A stretch of 64,000 bases of DNA from Actinomyces trachealis (lineage in GTDB: Bacteria; Actinomycetota; Actinomycetes; Actinomycetales; Actinomycetaceae), in assembly GCF_015711475.1 (NCBI RefSeq), contig NZ_CP065027.1, positions 310,001 to 374,000 of the forward strand, given 5' to 3'. A program made the position numbers and the translations under genes. The notes under the pieces are model-generated. The model was not told where the DNA came from. It saw only the letters and a program-made list of their open reading frames with translations, and did no database searches. Below are positions 11,212 through 20,109 of the stretch, in pieces (the stretch's first letter is position 1; each line of letters opens with the position of its first letter).

Positions 11212-11338
11212 TGCGGGCAACACAGGCGCAGGGGACAGCCGTTCCAACAAGCCTCTTGTGGAGGCGTGAGGTCATCCCTGACAGCGTCCTAGTAATGCTT
11301 GACAACACGCCGGACTACACAGCGTCAAGGAGGACTCC

Positions 11339-12106
11339 ATGAACGCAGATGCACGCCACGCAGCCATCGTCGCGGCCCTGCACCAGCGGGGACGCGTCAA
11401 CGTTAACGAGCTGGCAGAGGCGCATGGCGTCACCGTGGAGACGATTCGTCGTGACCTCACTGCGCTAGACCAGGCGGGCGCGCTGCGCAAAGTCCACGGT
11501 GGGGCCGTACCCGCCGTCTCTCCCGCACCCGAGTCCGCTGCCGACGAGCGTGAGCACACCAATGCCGCCGCCAAACTTGCAATCGCCAATGCTGCCTTGA
11601 AGGCATTAGAGCTGAAAACCGGTGCCACGCTGCTCCTCGACGCAGGCAGCTCGGTGGCAGCCCTCGCCCGCCTGCTGCCAGAGGACCAGGACCTGACCGT
11701 CATCACCAACTCCGTGCTGATCGCGGCAGAGGCAGCAACTCACCAAGGTGTGCGGGTCCACATCCTAGGTGGTCAGGTACGCGGCATCACCCAGGCCGCG
11801 GTTGGCGCCCAGACCGTTGCCACACTCTCCCGACTACGCGCTGACGTCGCCGTCCTGGGCGCAAACGGGCTCAGCCTCAACCACGGACTATCCACGCCGG
11901 AGCAGGAGGAAGCTGCCGTCAAAATGGCGATCACGGCCGCAGGACGCAAGGTCGTGGCCCTGGTTGACGCCACCAAGTTCGGGCAGGAGCACCTCGTGTC
12001 CTTCGCACGCCTGGACGACGTCGACCTGCTGGTCACCGATGCCAACCCACCTGAGCCGCTACGCCAACAACTAGCCAGTACCGGATGCGAGGTGCTCCAA
12101 GCATGA
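11339..12106 (+). CDS. fruR: DeoR-family transcriptional regulator of the fructose operon
   Basis: The 255-aa DNA-binding repressor has an N-terminal HTH (residues 1-57: ARHAAIVAALHQRGRVNVNE, then VTVETIRRDLTALDQAGAL). The C-terminal DeoR sensor domain senses a sugar phosphate; typical motifs are LLLDAGSSVAALA, VITNSVLIA, VLGANGLS and VALVDATKFG. The start is firm: AAGGAGGA lies 6 nt before the ATG. It overlaps fruK by 4 bp (ATGA), so the two are translationally coupled. From its position as first gene of fruR-fruK-fruA I infer it represses the operon and responds to fructose-1-phosphate or a related metabolite. Confidence 0.92.
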   Translation: MNADARHAAIVAALHQRGRVNVNELAEAHGVTVETIRRDLTALDQAGALRKVHGGAVPAVSPAPESAADEREHTNAAAKLAIANAALKALELKTGATLLLDAGSSVAALARLLPEDQDLTVITNSVLIAAEAATHQGVRVHILGGQVRGITQAAVGAQTVATLSRLRADVAVLGANGLSLNHGLSTPEQEEAAVKMAITAAGRKVVALVDATKFGQEHLVSFARLDDVDLLVTDANPPEPLRQQLASTGCEVLQA

Positions 12107-13113
12107 TCACCACCCTTACCCCCAATCCCTCCCTGGACCGCACCGTCTCACTCAACGGCCCACTCCAACGCGGAGGCGTGAACCGGTTGTGTGACGTGCG
12201 GGTGGAACCCGGTGGAAAGGGGATAAACGTCGCGCGGGTACTGGCCTGGGCAGGGCTGCCTGCCAAAGCCTTGTTCCCGGCCTCAGCCACGGACCCACTG
12301 GTCCGCGCCCTCAATGCCTTGCCCACGCCAGCGCCACAGGTCATTCCCGTTCAGGTGCGTAACGCGGTCCGCGTAAACACGGCGGTCACTGAGCCAGACG
12401 GGACCACGACCAAACTCAATGAGCCCGGGCAGGCGCTGGATCACACGGAGGTCGCGGCCCTGGAACTGGCTCTGCTTGAGGCCGCAGCCACCGGCGGAGG
12501 CTCCGCTGCGGGCGCTGGCAACCACTGGGCCGTACTCTCCGGCTCCCTGCCACCTGGTGCCCCAGAAGACTGGTATCCACGGCTTGTGCAGGCTTTGCGT
12601 GCGGCGTGCCCAGGGCTGTACATCGCTGTAGACACCTCGGACGCGCCGCTCGCCGCCCTAGCCCACGAGCTGCCAGAGCTTGCCCCCGACCTCATCAAGC
12701 CCAATGGTGAGGAACTCGGCCAGCTCGCCGGGCTGGGGCAGGAGGCGGCAACCAGTCTGGAAGAACGCGCCCTGAAAGGGGACCTAAGCCTCGTCGTGCA
12801 GGCAGGCCAGACCCTGGTCAGTCAGGGCATTAACACGGTGTTGGCAAGCCTCGGGCCCGCCGGTGCCGTACTGGTCACGCCAGCAGGTGCATGGCATGCG
12901 AGCGCACCGGAAGTCACCGTCGTCTCCACCGTTGGCGCGGGCGACTCCAGCTTGGCTGGCTACGTGCTGGCACACGTCCAAGGCGGAGACGAGGCCACGT
13001 GCTTAACCACAGCCATGGCCTACGGTGCAGCTGCCGCGTCGCTGCCCGGAACCACCTTGCCTACCCCGGCGGATCTGCCCGAGCAGCCCGCCAGCGTTAC
13101 CCGGCTCCGCTGA
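12103..13113 (+). CDS. fruK: 1-Phosphofructokinase
   Basis: The 336-aa PfkB-family kinase phosphorylates fructose-1-phosphate, the product of the fructose PTS, to fructose-1,6-bisphosphate. The N-terminus MITTLTPNPSLDRTV is diagnostic. The PfkB N-signature region is seen in VEPGGKGINVARVLAWAG. Near the C-terminus VSTVGAGDSSLAGYV is PfkB signature 2, with the catalytic Asp in GAGDS. The ATG at 12103 overlaps the fruR stop (ATGA). The family usually has 305-320 residues; the extra residues sit in an Ala/Gly-rich loop around 140. A 141-bp gap precedes fruA. Confidence 0.95.
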   Translation: MITTLTPNPSLDRTVSLNGPLQRGGVNRLCDVRVEPGGKGINVARVLAWAGLPAKALFPASATDPLVRALNALPTPAPQVIPVQVRNAVRVNTAVTEPDGTTTKLNEPGQALDHTEVAALELALLEAAATGGGSAAGAGNHWAVLSGSLPPGAPEDWYPRLVQALRAACPGLYIAVDTSDAPLAALAHELPELAPDLIKPNGEELGQLAGLGQEAATSLEERALKGDLSLVVQAGQTLVSQGINTVLASLGPAGAVLVTPAGAWHASAPEVTVVSTVGAGDSSLAGYVLAHVQGGDEATCLTTAMAYGAAAASLPGTTLPTPADLPEQPASVTRLR

Positions 13114-13254
13114 GCCCGTTCCAGCGCCAAGGCCTGCCCCTGGCGTCCTCCAGCAGCCACGAACCCTGTCCGCACAGCGAGACGGGGTGTCAGACACACC
13201 CGCAAACAACCCCCCCAGCAGCCCCCAGGTAGCCAGAACAACAAGGAGTCCCCA

Positions 13255-15351
13255 ATGCCTGACCAAGAACAACAACAGACTCTATTGATCGAGCCTTCAC
13301 TGGTACGACTGGACGCGACCCCCGGTACCACCAAGGCGGAGGTAATCAACTACCTAGCGCAAGTGGTGGCTGAGGCTGAGCGCGCGGACACACCACAGGG
13401 GCTGGCCGAGGACGCCCTGGCCCGCGAGGCCAAATCCGCCACCGGTATCCCTGGGGGCATTGCCATCCCCCACTGCCGCAGCTCACATGTACTCCAAGCC
13501 TCACTTGGCTTCGCCCGGCTGCAGCATCCGGTGGACTTCGGAGCCGCAGACGGACAGGCCGCAGACCTGGTCTTTATGATCGCTGCCCCCGATGGTGCAG
13601 ACGACCTCCATCTGCAGCTCCTCGCCAAACTGGCACGCGGGTTGATGCGCAAGGAGTTCACGGAGGTGCTGCGATCAGCGGCGACCCCCCAGGAGGTGGC
13701 GCGCCTAGTGACGGAGCAGGTCCAGCCCGAACTGCTGAACGGTGCCGTTGCGCAGACGGGATCAGCCAGCGTGCCCCCAGCTGCTACGGCCGCAGCAGCA
13801 CAGTCAGCACAGGCACCCGAGGGTACGAGCAGGCTCATTGTTGGCGTCACGTCTTGCCCCACGGGGATCGCGCACACCTTCATGGCGGCAGAGGCTCTAG
13901 AGCAGGCAGGTAGAGAACGCGGAGTCACCGTCCACATTGAGGGACAAGGGTCCGGTCGAATCGACTGGCTGGACCCGGCACTCGTGGAACGCGCCGACGC
14001 GGTCATTTTCGCGCACGACCTACCCGTAAAAGACCGGAGGCGATTCGCTGGCAAACCGGTTGTAGACGTGGGCGTGAAGGCCGCAGTCAACGACGCCGGA
14101 GCACTGGTTGACCGGGCCCTTGCCGCCATAGAAGACCCGGATGCCACCCGGGTGCGGGCTGAGTCCGCGAACCAGGCAGATGGCGCAGAAAGCACCGACG
14201 AGGAACAAGTCCACTGGGCCAAGCGCCTACAGCGGGCCGTTATGACCGGCGTGTCCTACATGATCCCCTTCGTGGCTGCAGGCGGCCTGCTGATCGCCTT
14301 GGGCTTCCTCTTTGGCGGCTATGACATCACCACCAACGGAACAAATATCGTCAAAGAATCCAGTCTGTGGAACCTGCCGGACCTGGCTAACCCAGACCTG
14401 GCCGCGCCGCACGCCTTAGGTGGATCGCCGCTAGCCGCCTACATTGGCGCCGTCCTGTTCACCCTGGGAAACGCTGCGATGGGCTTCCTGGTGCCTGCGC
14501 TCGCAGGCTACACAGCTTTCGGCCTGGCAGGACGCCCCGGCATCGCACCTGGCTTCGTCATGGGTGTAGTAGCTGTGGCTGTAGATGCAGGCTTCATCGG
14601 AGGCCTGGTGGGGGGTCTGCTGGCAGGCTTTATGGCGGCCTGGTTGGTCAGCCTGCGCACGCCACGCTGGCTGCGTAGCCTCATGCCGGTGGTGGTTATC
14701 CCGCTGACGACGACGCTGGTAGTCGGTTCCCTGATGTACATGGTCCTAGGCCGTCCGCTGGCCGCCTTCATGATCTGGCTCTCTGAGTCCCTGACCAGCA
14801 TGGCGGGCAATGGTTCCGCAGTGCTCCTTGGCGTGATCCTGGGCCTCATGATGTGCTTTGACCTGGGAGGGCCGGTCAACAAAGCGGCATATCTCTTTGC
14901 CACCGCTGGCCTTTCGGCTGCGACCACCGCCTCCTTCGAGATCATGGCAGCCGTGATGGCAGCTGGCATGGTGCCGCCGCTGGCCCTGGCCCTAGCAACC
15001 ACCGTCCGGCCCAACATCTTCACCGAGATCGAACGAGACAACGGTCGTGCAGCTTGGCTGCTGGGCGCCTCCTTCATCTCAGAGGGTGCTATCCCCTTCG
15101 CTGCGGCGGACCCCCTGCGTATCATCCCGCCTTCAATGCTGGGGGGTGCGGTGACCGGGGCACTGTCCATGGCATTGCATGTGGGCTCACGGGCACCGCA
15201 CGGTGGCATCTTCGTGTTCTTCGCGATCGACAACGTGCTGGGCTTCCTCCTCGCGATCCTAGTGGGCACGCTCGTCTCTAGCTTCGGGGTTGTGATGTTG
15301 AAGAGTGTGGCAGCACGCAGCAAACAGGTGCAGGCGGTTCAAGTAGCCTGA
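13255..15351 (+). CDS. fruA: PTS fructose transporter, fused EIIA-EIIB-EIIC
   Basis: The 698-aa membrane protein imports fructose and phosphorylates it to fructose-1-phosphate. Domains in order: EIIA (about residues 8-155, phospho-His73 in AIPHCR), an Ala/Pro linker, EIIB (about 193-290, phospho-Cys201 in VTSCPTGIAHTF), then EIIC (about 315-690) with nine or so hydrophobic segments. EIIC includes GFIGGLVGGLLAG, a DLGGPVNKAAY motif and EGAIPFAAADP. The ATG has AAGGAG 8 nt upstream. HPr and enzyme I are not in the window and must be supplied from elsewhere. The operon ends at a 21-bp perfect hairpin. Confidence 0.96.
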   Translation: MPDQEQQQTLLIEPSLVRLDATPGTTKAEVINYLAQVVAEAERADTPQGLAEDALAREAKSATGIPGGIAIPHCRSSHVLQASLGFARLQHPVDFGAADGQAADLVFMIAAPDGADDLHLQLLAKLARGLMRKEFTEVLRSAATPQEVARLVTEQVQPELLNGAVAQTGSASVPPAATAAAAQSAQAPEGTSRLIVGVTSCPTGIAHTFMAAEALEQAGRERGVTVHIEGQGSGRIDWLDPALVERADAVIFAHDLPVKDRRRFAGKPVVDVGVKAAVNDAGALVDRALAAIEDPDATRVRAESANQADGAESTDEEQVHWAKRLQRAVMTGVSYMIPFVAAGGLLIALGFLFGGYDITTNGTNIVKESSLWNLPDLANPDLAAPHALGGSPLAAYIGAVLFTLGNAAMGFLVPALAGYTAFGLAGRPGIAPGFVMGVVAVAVDAGFIGGLVGGLLAGFMAAWLVSLRTPRWLRSLMPVVVIPLTTTLVVGSLMYMVLGRPLAAFMIWLSESLTSMAGNGSAVLLGVILGLMMCFDLGGPVNKAAYLFATAGLSAATTASFEIMAAVMAAGMVPPLALALATTVRPNIFTEIERDNGRAAWLLGASFISEGAIPFAAADPLRIIPPSMLGGAVTGALSMALHVGSRAPHGGIFVFFAIDNVLGFLLAILVGTLVSSFGVVMLKSVAARSKQVQAVQVA

Positions 15352-15355
15352 ACCT

Positions 15356-15400
15356 GGGCGGGTCGGGGCCAGGAGCTAAGCTCCTGGCCCCGACCCGCCC
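15356..15400 (+). terminator. fruA terminator, 21-bp perfect hairpin
   Basis: The left arm (15356-15376) and right arm (15380-15400) are exact complements with a TAA loop. The stem is extremely GC-rich and has no T run. It begins 5 nt after the fruA stop and closes the fructose operon ahead of purF. Confidence 0.8.
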
Positions 15401-15470
15401 AGCCTCGATCTCAGCTCGACCGTGCCAACACGTGTCAAGCGTGTGACGGCCACCGTGACACACTTAGCCC

Positions 15471-17333
15471 GTGAGATCAGGCGTAGCCAGAACCGCCACA
15501 GCCCACAGCCCACAGCAGCACCGCACCGCCCCCGGCGTCGGAGCGGTGCCACGGTGCACCAGCAGCCCTGAGCCCATCACAGACCTTGAGGCCAGTCCCC
15601 GCGAGGAGTGCGGGGTCTTTGGTCTGTGGGCTCCCGGCGAGGATGTCTCCCGCCTGAGCTACTTCGGTCTGTACGCCCTGCAGCACCGCGGCCAGGAGTC
15701 TGCTGGCATCGCCACCTCCAACGGCAAGCAGATCCTCGTCTACAAGGACCTTGGCCTGGTATCCCAAGTCTTCGATGATCACACGCTGGGTAACCTCACC
15801 GGCCACATGGCCGTGGCCCACGTGCGCTACTCCACCACCGGCGCCACCACCTGGGAGAACGCCCAGCCCATGCTTGGGCCCGTGGCTGGCTCCACCTTGG
15901 CCCTAGCCCACAACGGCAACCTCACCAACACCCGCGAACTCATGCAGGCTATCGAGCGCACCAGCGGGGAGGACCTCACCGGTGAGCTGGGACGTGGATC
16001 CTCCACAGACACCGCCGTCATGGCCGCCCTGCTCAGCCTCATGTGCGAACGTGCCCACCTGGAAGGCTGGGACGAGGCCGTCGACCGAGCGGCCAGCGGC
16101 GTCGGCACCGACGCCAGCACCACAGACCCTGATACCGGTGGCACCACCCCAGACGCCACCCCCACCAAGCCGCCGCTGACCCTCTCCCAGGCCGCTCACC
16201 GCGTCCTACCCATGCTGCGCGGCGCCTTCTCCCTGGTCTTCATGGACGAGCACACTCTCTACGCCGCCCGCGACCCCCAAGGCGTGCGGCCCCTAGTCCT
16301 AGGCCGCCTGGAACGCGGCTGGGTGGTAGCCTCCGAGACCGCCGCCCTAGACATCGTGGGCGCCGCCTTCGTACGGGAGGTCGAGCCCGGCGAACTCCTC
16401 CAGATTGACGCCGACGGCCTGCGCTCTAGCCGCTTCGCCCAGGTAAAGCGCGCTGGCTGCGTCTTTGAGTACGTGTACCTGGCCCGGCCGGACACACGCA
16501 TTGCTGGGCGCTCTGTTAACGCCGCCCGCAACGCGATGGGGGCCGCGCTCGCCCGCGAGCACCCGGTAGAGGCCGACCTAGTGATCGCCACCCCCGAGTC
16601 AGGCACCCCCGCCGCCATCGGCTACGCCCAGGCTTCCGGCATCCCATACGGCCAAGGCCTGGTCAAGAACGCCTACGTGGGACGCACCTTCATCCAACCC
16701 ACCCAGACCCTGCGCCAGCTCGGCATCCGCCTCAAGCTCAACCCCCTGCGTGAGGTCATCAACTGCAAGCGCCTAGTGGTGGTGGACGACTCCATCGTGC
16801 GCGGCAACACCCAACGAGCCCTGGTGCGCATGCTGCGCGAAGCTGGGGCCGCCGAAGTGCACATTCGCATCTCCTCCCCGCCAGTGCTGTGGCCCTGCTT
16901 CTACGGAATCGACTTCGCGACCCGCGCCGAGCTGATCGCCAACGGCATGAGCATTGAGGAAATCCGTGAGTCCATTGGCGCGGACACGCTCGGCTACCTG
17001 TCTGTTGATGGCATGGTGGATGCCTCCGGGCAGCCGCGCGAGGAGCTGTGCATGGCCTGCTTCACCGGCGACTACCCGGTGCCGCCGCCGGTTGAGGGCA
17101 TGCTGATCGGCACCCTGCCAGTCTCCCGCGTGCCCTCCGTCTACCGCAAGCGCGCCGACCACATCACCCCGCCACCCGGGCAGCTGACCGTCACCCGCCC
17201 GAACCTGGCCGCAGGTAGCCCGCCCACAGTGAGTCCGGCATCCACCGGCGCCAGCGTCGCGACGGCGTCGCCTGCCGCGGTCCCCACCAGTGACTCACCC
17301 ACCAGCCCCATCCCCGAAGGAGACCACCAGTGA
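15471..17333 (+). CDS. purF: Amidophosphoribosyltransferase
   Basis: First committed enzyme of purine synthesis: it transfers glutamine amide nitrogen to PRPP. The N-terminal nucleophile Cys lies in EECGVFG after a propeptide-like stretch, and LYALQHRGQESAGIA follows. The PRPP-binding motif VVVDDSIVRGNT sits in the C-terminal domain. Cysteines in RAGCVFEY, INCKR and CMACFTGDYP match the Fe-S-type PurF. At 620 aa it exceeds the usual 500-530. There is an Asp/Thr/Pro-rich insert of about 35 residues near residue 205-240 and a C-terminal Thr/Ser/Ala/Pro tail of about 60 residues. The start is uncertain: GTG 15471 gives a 50-residue leader, and an in-frame GTG at 15546 is an alternative. It overlaps purM by 4 bp. 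Confidence 0.93.
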   Translation: MRSGVARTATAHSPQQHRTAPGVGAVPRCTSSPEPITDLEASPREECGVFGLWAPGEDVSRLSYFGLYALQHRGQESAGIATSNGKQILVYKDLGLVSQVFDDHTLGNLTGHMAVAHVRYSTTGATTWENAQPMLGPVAGSTLALAHNGNLTNTRELMQAIERTSGEDLTGELGRGSSTDTAVMAALLSLMCERAHLEGWDEAVDRAASGVGTDASTTDPDTGGTTPDATPTKPPLTLSQAAHRVLPMLRGAFSLVFMDEHTLYAARDPQGVRPLVLGRLERGWVVASETAALDIVGAAFVREVEPGELLQIDADGLRSSRFAQVKRAGCVFEYVYLARPDTRIAGRSVNAARNAMGAALAREHPVEADLVIATPESGTPAAIGYAQASGIPYGQGLVKNAYVGRTFIQPTQTLRQLGIRLKLNPLREVINCKRLVVVDDSIVRGNTQRALVRMLREAGAAEVHIRISSPPVLWPCFYGIDFATRAELIANGMSIEEIRESIGADTLGYLSVDGMVDASGQPREELCMACFTGDYPVPPPVEGMLIGTLPVSRVPSVYRKRADHITPPPGQLTVTRPNLAAGSPPTVSPASTGASVATASPAAVPTSDSPTSPIPEGDHQ

Positions 17334-18508
17334 GCAGCGCGCACCCCACCACCTCGGCACCCCAGGGCATCACCTACGCATCTGCGGGTGTGGATACCAC
17401 CGCTGGGGACCGCGCCGTCGAACTCATGAAGGTCTCCGTGGCCGCCACCATGACCCCAGCCGTCGTCGGAGGAGTGGGAGGCTTCGCAGGCATGGTGGAC
17501 GTCTCTGAGCTGCGCAGCTACCGCCGCCCACTGCTGGCCACCTCCACCGACGGCGTCGGCACCAAGGTAGCCATCGCACAGGCCCTGGACGTGCACGACA
17601 CGATCGGCCAGGACCTGGTGGGCATGGTGGTGGACGACATTGCTGTCACCGGTGCCCGCCCACTGTTCATGACTGACTACATCGCCTGCGGGCACGTGGT
17701 CCCCGAGCGGATCGCCGACATTGTGCGCGGCGTCGCCAAAGCTTGCGCCGCCGTGCGCACCCCCCTGCTGGGTGGGGAGACCGCCGAGCACCCCGGCCTT
17801 ATGGAGCCCGACGAATACGATGTTGCTGGCGCCGCCACCGGCGTGGTGGAGGCCGACCGCATGCTTGGTGCCGAGCGGGTCCGCCCCGGGGACGTGCTGG
17901 TGGCCTTGGCCGCCTCCGGCCTGCACTCCAACGGCTACTCCCTGGTGCGGCGCGTAGTGGAGCACGCTGGCTGGGGCCTGGAGCGGCAGGTGCCCGAGTT
18001 CGAGCGCACCCTCGGTGAGGAGCTGCTGGAGCCCACCCGCCTGTACTCCGCCCTGTGCCTGGACCTGGTGGACGCTGTTGATCCCGTCGATTCCGATTCC
18101 GATACCGACGCCGACCCGGCCGCCCTGCGCCTGCACGCCTTCTCCCACATCACCGGTGGGGGCCTAGCCGCCAACCTGGCGCGCGTGCTGCCCGCCGGGC
18201 TGGTGGCCGACGTCGACCGCTCCACCTGGGAGGTGCCCGCAGTGTTCAACGTGGTGCGCCAGCTCGGAGCTGTGCCGTGGGACGATCTGGAGCGCACCCT
18301 CAACCTGGGTGTGGGGATGGTGGCCGTGGTGGCCCCCGAGGCGGTGGAGACCGTGGTGCGTGTGGTGCAGGCCGCGGGCATCCCAGCCTGGCTGCTGGGC
18401 CGGGTGCACCAGGGTGCTGGTTATCAAGCGCGTGGTTGCGTGGTTTCTGGCACGAAGGGCGTCAACGGCGGGGCCGTGGACATCTTTGGCACGTATCGCA
18501 CTGCTTGA
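17330..18508 (+). CDS. purM: Phosphoribosylformylglycinamidine cyclo-ligase (AIR synthetase)
   Basis: The 392-aa enzyme catalyses ATP-dependent cyclisation of FGAM to AIR. The N-terminal ITYASAGVDTTAGDRAVELMK, the ATP-site STDGVGTKVAIA, MVVDDIAVTGARPLFMTDY, GGETAEHPG and HITGGGLAANL are all PurM hallmarks. The GTG at 17330 overlaps the purF stop (GTGA) and has GAAGGAG 7 nt upstream, so it is translationally coupled to purF. The family norm is about 345-360 residues. The excess is an acidic insert near residues 245-262 (VDPVDSDSDTDADPAA) encoded by repeated GATTCC-like hexamers, plus a short C-terminal tail. Confidence 0.96.
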   Translation: MSSAHPTTSAPQGITYASAGVDTTAGDRAVELMKVSVAATMTPAVVGGVGGFAGMVDVSELRSYRRPLLATSTDGVGTKVAIAQALDVHDTIGQDLVGMVVDDIAVTGARPLFMTDYIACGHVVPERIADIVRGVAKACAAVRTPLLGGETAEHPGLMEPDEYDVAGAATGVVEADRMLGAERVRPGDVLVALAASGLHSNGYSLVRRVVEHAGWGLERQVPEFERTLGEELLEPTRLYSALCLDLVDAVDPVDSDSDTDADPAALRLHAFSHITGGGLAANLARVLPAGLVADVDRSTWEVPAVFNVVRQLGAVPWDDLERTLNLGVGMVAVVAPEAVETVVRVVQAAGIPAWLLGRVHQGAGYQARGCVVSGTKGVNGGAVDIFGTYRTA

Positions 18509-18516
18509 TTTTTCTC

Positions 18517-18579
18517 ACTTGCGCATTCCGGCGTGACAGGTGCGGTTTCCTGGCACCAGGCGAGCTGAAATGCGCAAGT
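18517..18579. repeat. Inverted repeat downstream of purM
   Basis: ACTTGCGCATT (18517-18527) and AATGCGCAAGT (18569-18579) are exact 11-bp complements separated by 41 nt. It begins 8 nt after the purM stop, so it may be a bulky terminator for purF-purM, but a protein-binding site is equally possible. Confidence 0.45.
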
Positions 18580-18694
18580 CAGGCGGGGCTGTGCGGCGGT
18601 AGCCCTGATAACCCCCGCCCGCAGCATCCTGCGCACGCGAAAAGGCCGCGGGCACTGGCGAACCCACGGCCCTCAGCCGTTGTCAAAGCGACGT

Positions 18695-18907
18695 TTAGAC
18701 CTCGTCCTCGTTGTCCTCGTTCCAGTCCTCATCGTCTCCGGCGACGTTGTACTTAGAGGCTAACGCCTCATAGTCCATCTCGTCACCGGAGCCGGAGGAC
18801 GAGGCGGAGAGCTCACGCTCCAGTGCCGCGTAATCCGTGTCCGGGGTGAAGTACTTGAGCTTCCGTGCGACCTTGGTCGCCTTGGCCTTCTGACGGCCGC
18901 GCCCCAT
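18695..18907 (-). CDS. DUF3073 small protein
   Basis: The 70-aa highly charged protein starts MGRGRQKAKATKVARKLKYF, the diagnostic N-terminus of the actinobacterial DUF3073 family. A Ser/Asp/Glu-rich tail ending DEDWNEDNEDEV follows. The ATG at 18907 is preferred over a start at 18925 because the family begins exactly there. The basic N-terminus and acidic C-terminus suggest a nucleic-acid-associated or intrinsically disordered protein, but the function is unknown. It is convergent with purM, the usual neighbourhood of this family in actinobacteria. Confidence 0.9.
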   Translation of the reverse strand: MGRGRQKAKATKVARKLKYFTPDTDYAALERELSASSSGSGDEMDYEALASKYNVAGDDEDWNEDNEDEV

Positions 18908-19075
18908 AGGCTCGACCCCCTCCAACGTCTCTGGGCGCGCTAGGCGCGCATCTCATGGGCAAAATGTGTCGTGGCGCTACCGTACATCGTCACAGTGCAA
19001 CTAGGCCATTCGTGACGCGACCTGCTTGGGTGGGGAGGCCCACCCAAGCCCCTTCGCAGGCAGCGCACAAGCACC

Positions 19076-19417
19076 TCAGTGTCGTGCTAAGCGTGTGCCA
19101 ATAGCGAGCGCAGCCAGCAGCACGGCAGCGGAGCCGACGGCGGCCCCCACCAGACGCTGGGCCTCGCCGTCGCCGTCCTGGGCACGCCGGACCATCGCAG
19201 TCGCCCCACGCAACCCCCCTTCGGCCTGCTCAACCAACGGGCTAAAGGTCTCCTGGATGCGGGAGCGCGCCCGCATCCCAGCCTGCTTGGCCTGCTCCTT
19301 GGGGCTGAAACGCGCCGCCAGGGCATCGACGTCGGCCGCCAAAGCCTCACGGGAGGCACGCAACCGCTCCTCGATCTCAGCCGGGTCCTCCCGGTTCGTC
19401 TTCTCCGTCGCACTCAT
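19076..19417 (-). CDS. DUF3618-like envelope protein, short paralogue
   Basis: The 113-aa protein has an N-terminal DUF3618-type segment (DPAEIEERLRASREALAADVDAL), a charged helical middle, and one C-terminal transmembrane helix (about residues 88-108). It starts with an ATG at 19417 that overlaps the stop of the upstream gene (ATGA), so it is the third gene of a tightly coupled holin-DUF3618-DUF3618 operon. The family is actinobacterial, membrane-anchored and of unknown function. The clustered heptad-like Leu/Ala pattern suggests a coiled coil that could pair with its longer paralogue. Confidence 0.75.
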   Translation of the reverse strand: MSATEKTNREDPAEIEERLRASREALAADVDALAARFSPKEQAKQAGMRARSRIQETFSPLVEQAEGGLRGATAMVRRAQDGDGEAQRLVGAAVGSAAVLLAALAIGTRLARH

Positions 19418-20109
19418 CGGCGAATCGCCCGCCTCAAAGCCACCGCGGCGATCCCGGTCAGGCACAGGGTGGCGCCGGTCGCTACCGCCAGGGCGGTCGG
19501 GTCGCCGTCGCGTGCGTCGTCCAGGAGGTGGTGCAGACGCGTGGGCAGGTCCTCGACGGCGGCTGCGGCACTGGGGTCCGGATTCTTGGCGGACTCGGCA
19601 GCCTCCGCGTAGAGGCCATAGGCAGCGGGCTGTTCAGCCTTGTGTCCCACCAGCCCCTTGGCGCGTGAACTCAACTTGCCTAGCGCATCGGTGGCGCGCT
19701 TGCGGCTGCTACAGCAGTCCGAGCCACCGCAGCAGTCGGCGTCGCCGCGAAGGATCTGGCTGGCGCGGGTGCGAATATCGGCCAGGGGGGAGTCGGCGAC
19801 GGCATCGTCCCCACCTTTGGGTTCGAGCATGTCGGCTGCCCGGTCGCGCAGTTGCGTGAGCTTGCCAGACAGGCTTTTACTGGCCACGTCGACGCCGTAG
19901 TCAGCATTGCTGCCGTCCCGCAGCGAGGCGGCGCGGCCGCGCAGGGACGCCAGGGTGCTGGTGACCTGGTCGCGGGCCTGGGTCTTGATGGACTCAGGGG
20001 CGAGGCGGGCGCCTAGGGTCTCTAGGTCGTAGGCCAGCGACTCGCGCTGGCGGGCTAGGCGGGCCTCCAAATCAGCGATGGAAGGGACGGGGGCGTTAGC
20101 GTCACTCAT
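19414..20109 (-). CDS. DUF3618-like envelope protein with Cys-rich insert
   Basis: The 231-aa protein has an N-terminal DUF3618-like helix (IADLEARLARQRESLAYDLE), a long amphipathic helical region, a Cys cluster (DCCGGSDCCS, about residue 125), and a C-terminal transmembrane helix at about residues 206-224 followed by Arg-rich residues. ATG 20109 overlaps the end of the holin-like gene by 8 bp, and the 3' end overlaps the short paralogue by 4 bp. The paired vicinal cysteines are unusual for this family. They could bind metal or be redox-active, or may just be a lineage-specific insertion. Confidence 0.75.
   Translation of the reverse strand: MSDANAPVPSIADLEARLARQRESLAYDLETLGARLAPESIKTQARDQVTSTLASLRGRAASLRDGSNADYGVDVASKSLSGKLTQLRDRAADMLEPKGGDDAVADSPLADIRTRASQILRGDADCCGGSDCCSSRKRATDALGKLSSRAKGLVGHKAEQPAAYGLYAEAAESAKNPDPSAAAAVEDLPTRLHHLLDDARDGDPTALAVATGATLCLTGIAAVALRRAIRR

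Noticed and set aside
17141..18148. 335-codon frame antisense to purF/purM
   Set aside because: Its composition (Gly/His/Val/Gln) is a mirror of conserved purM codons, and no ribosome binding site or motif is present.
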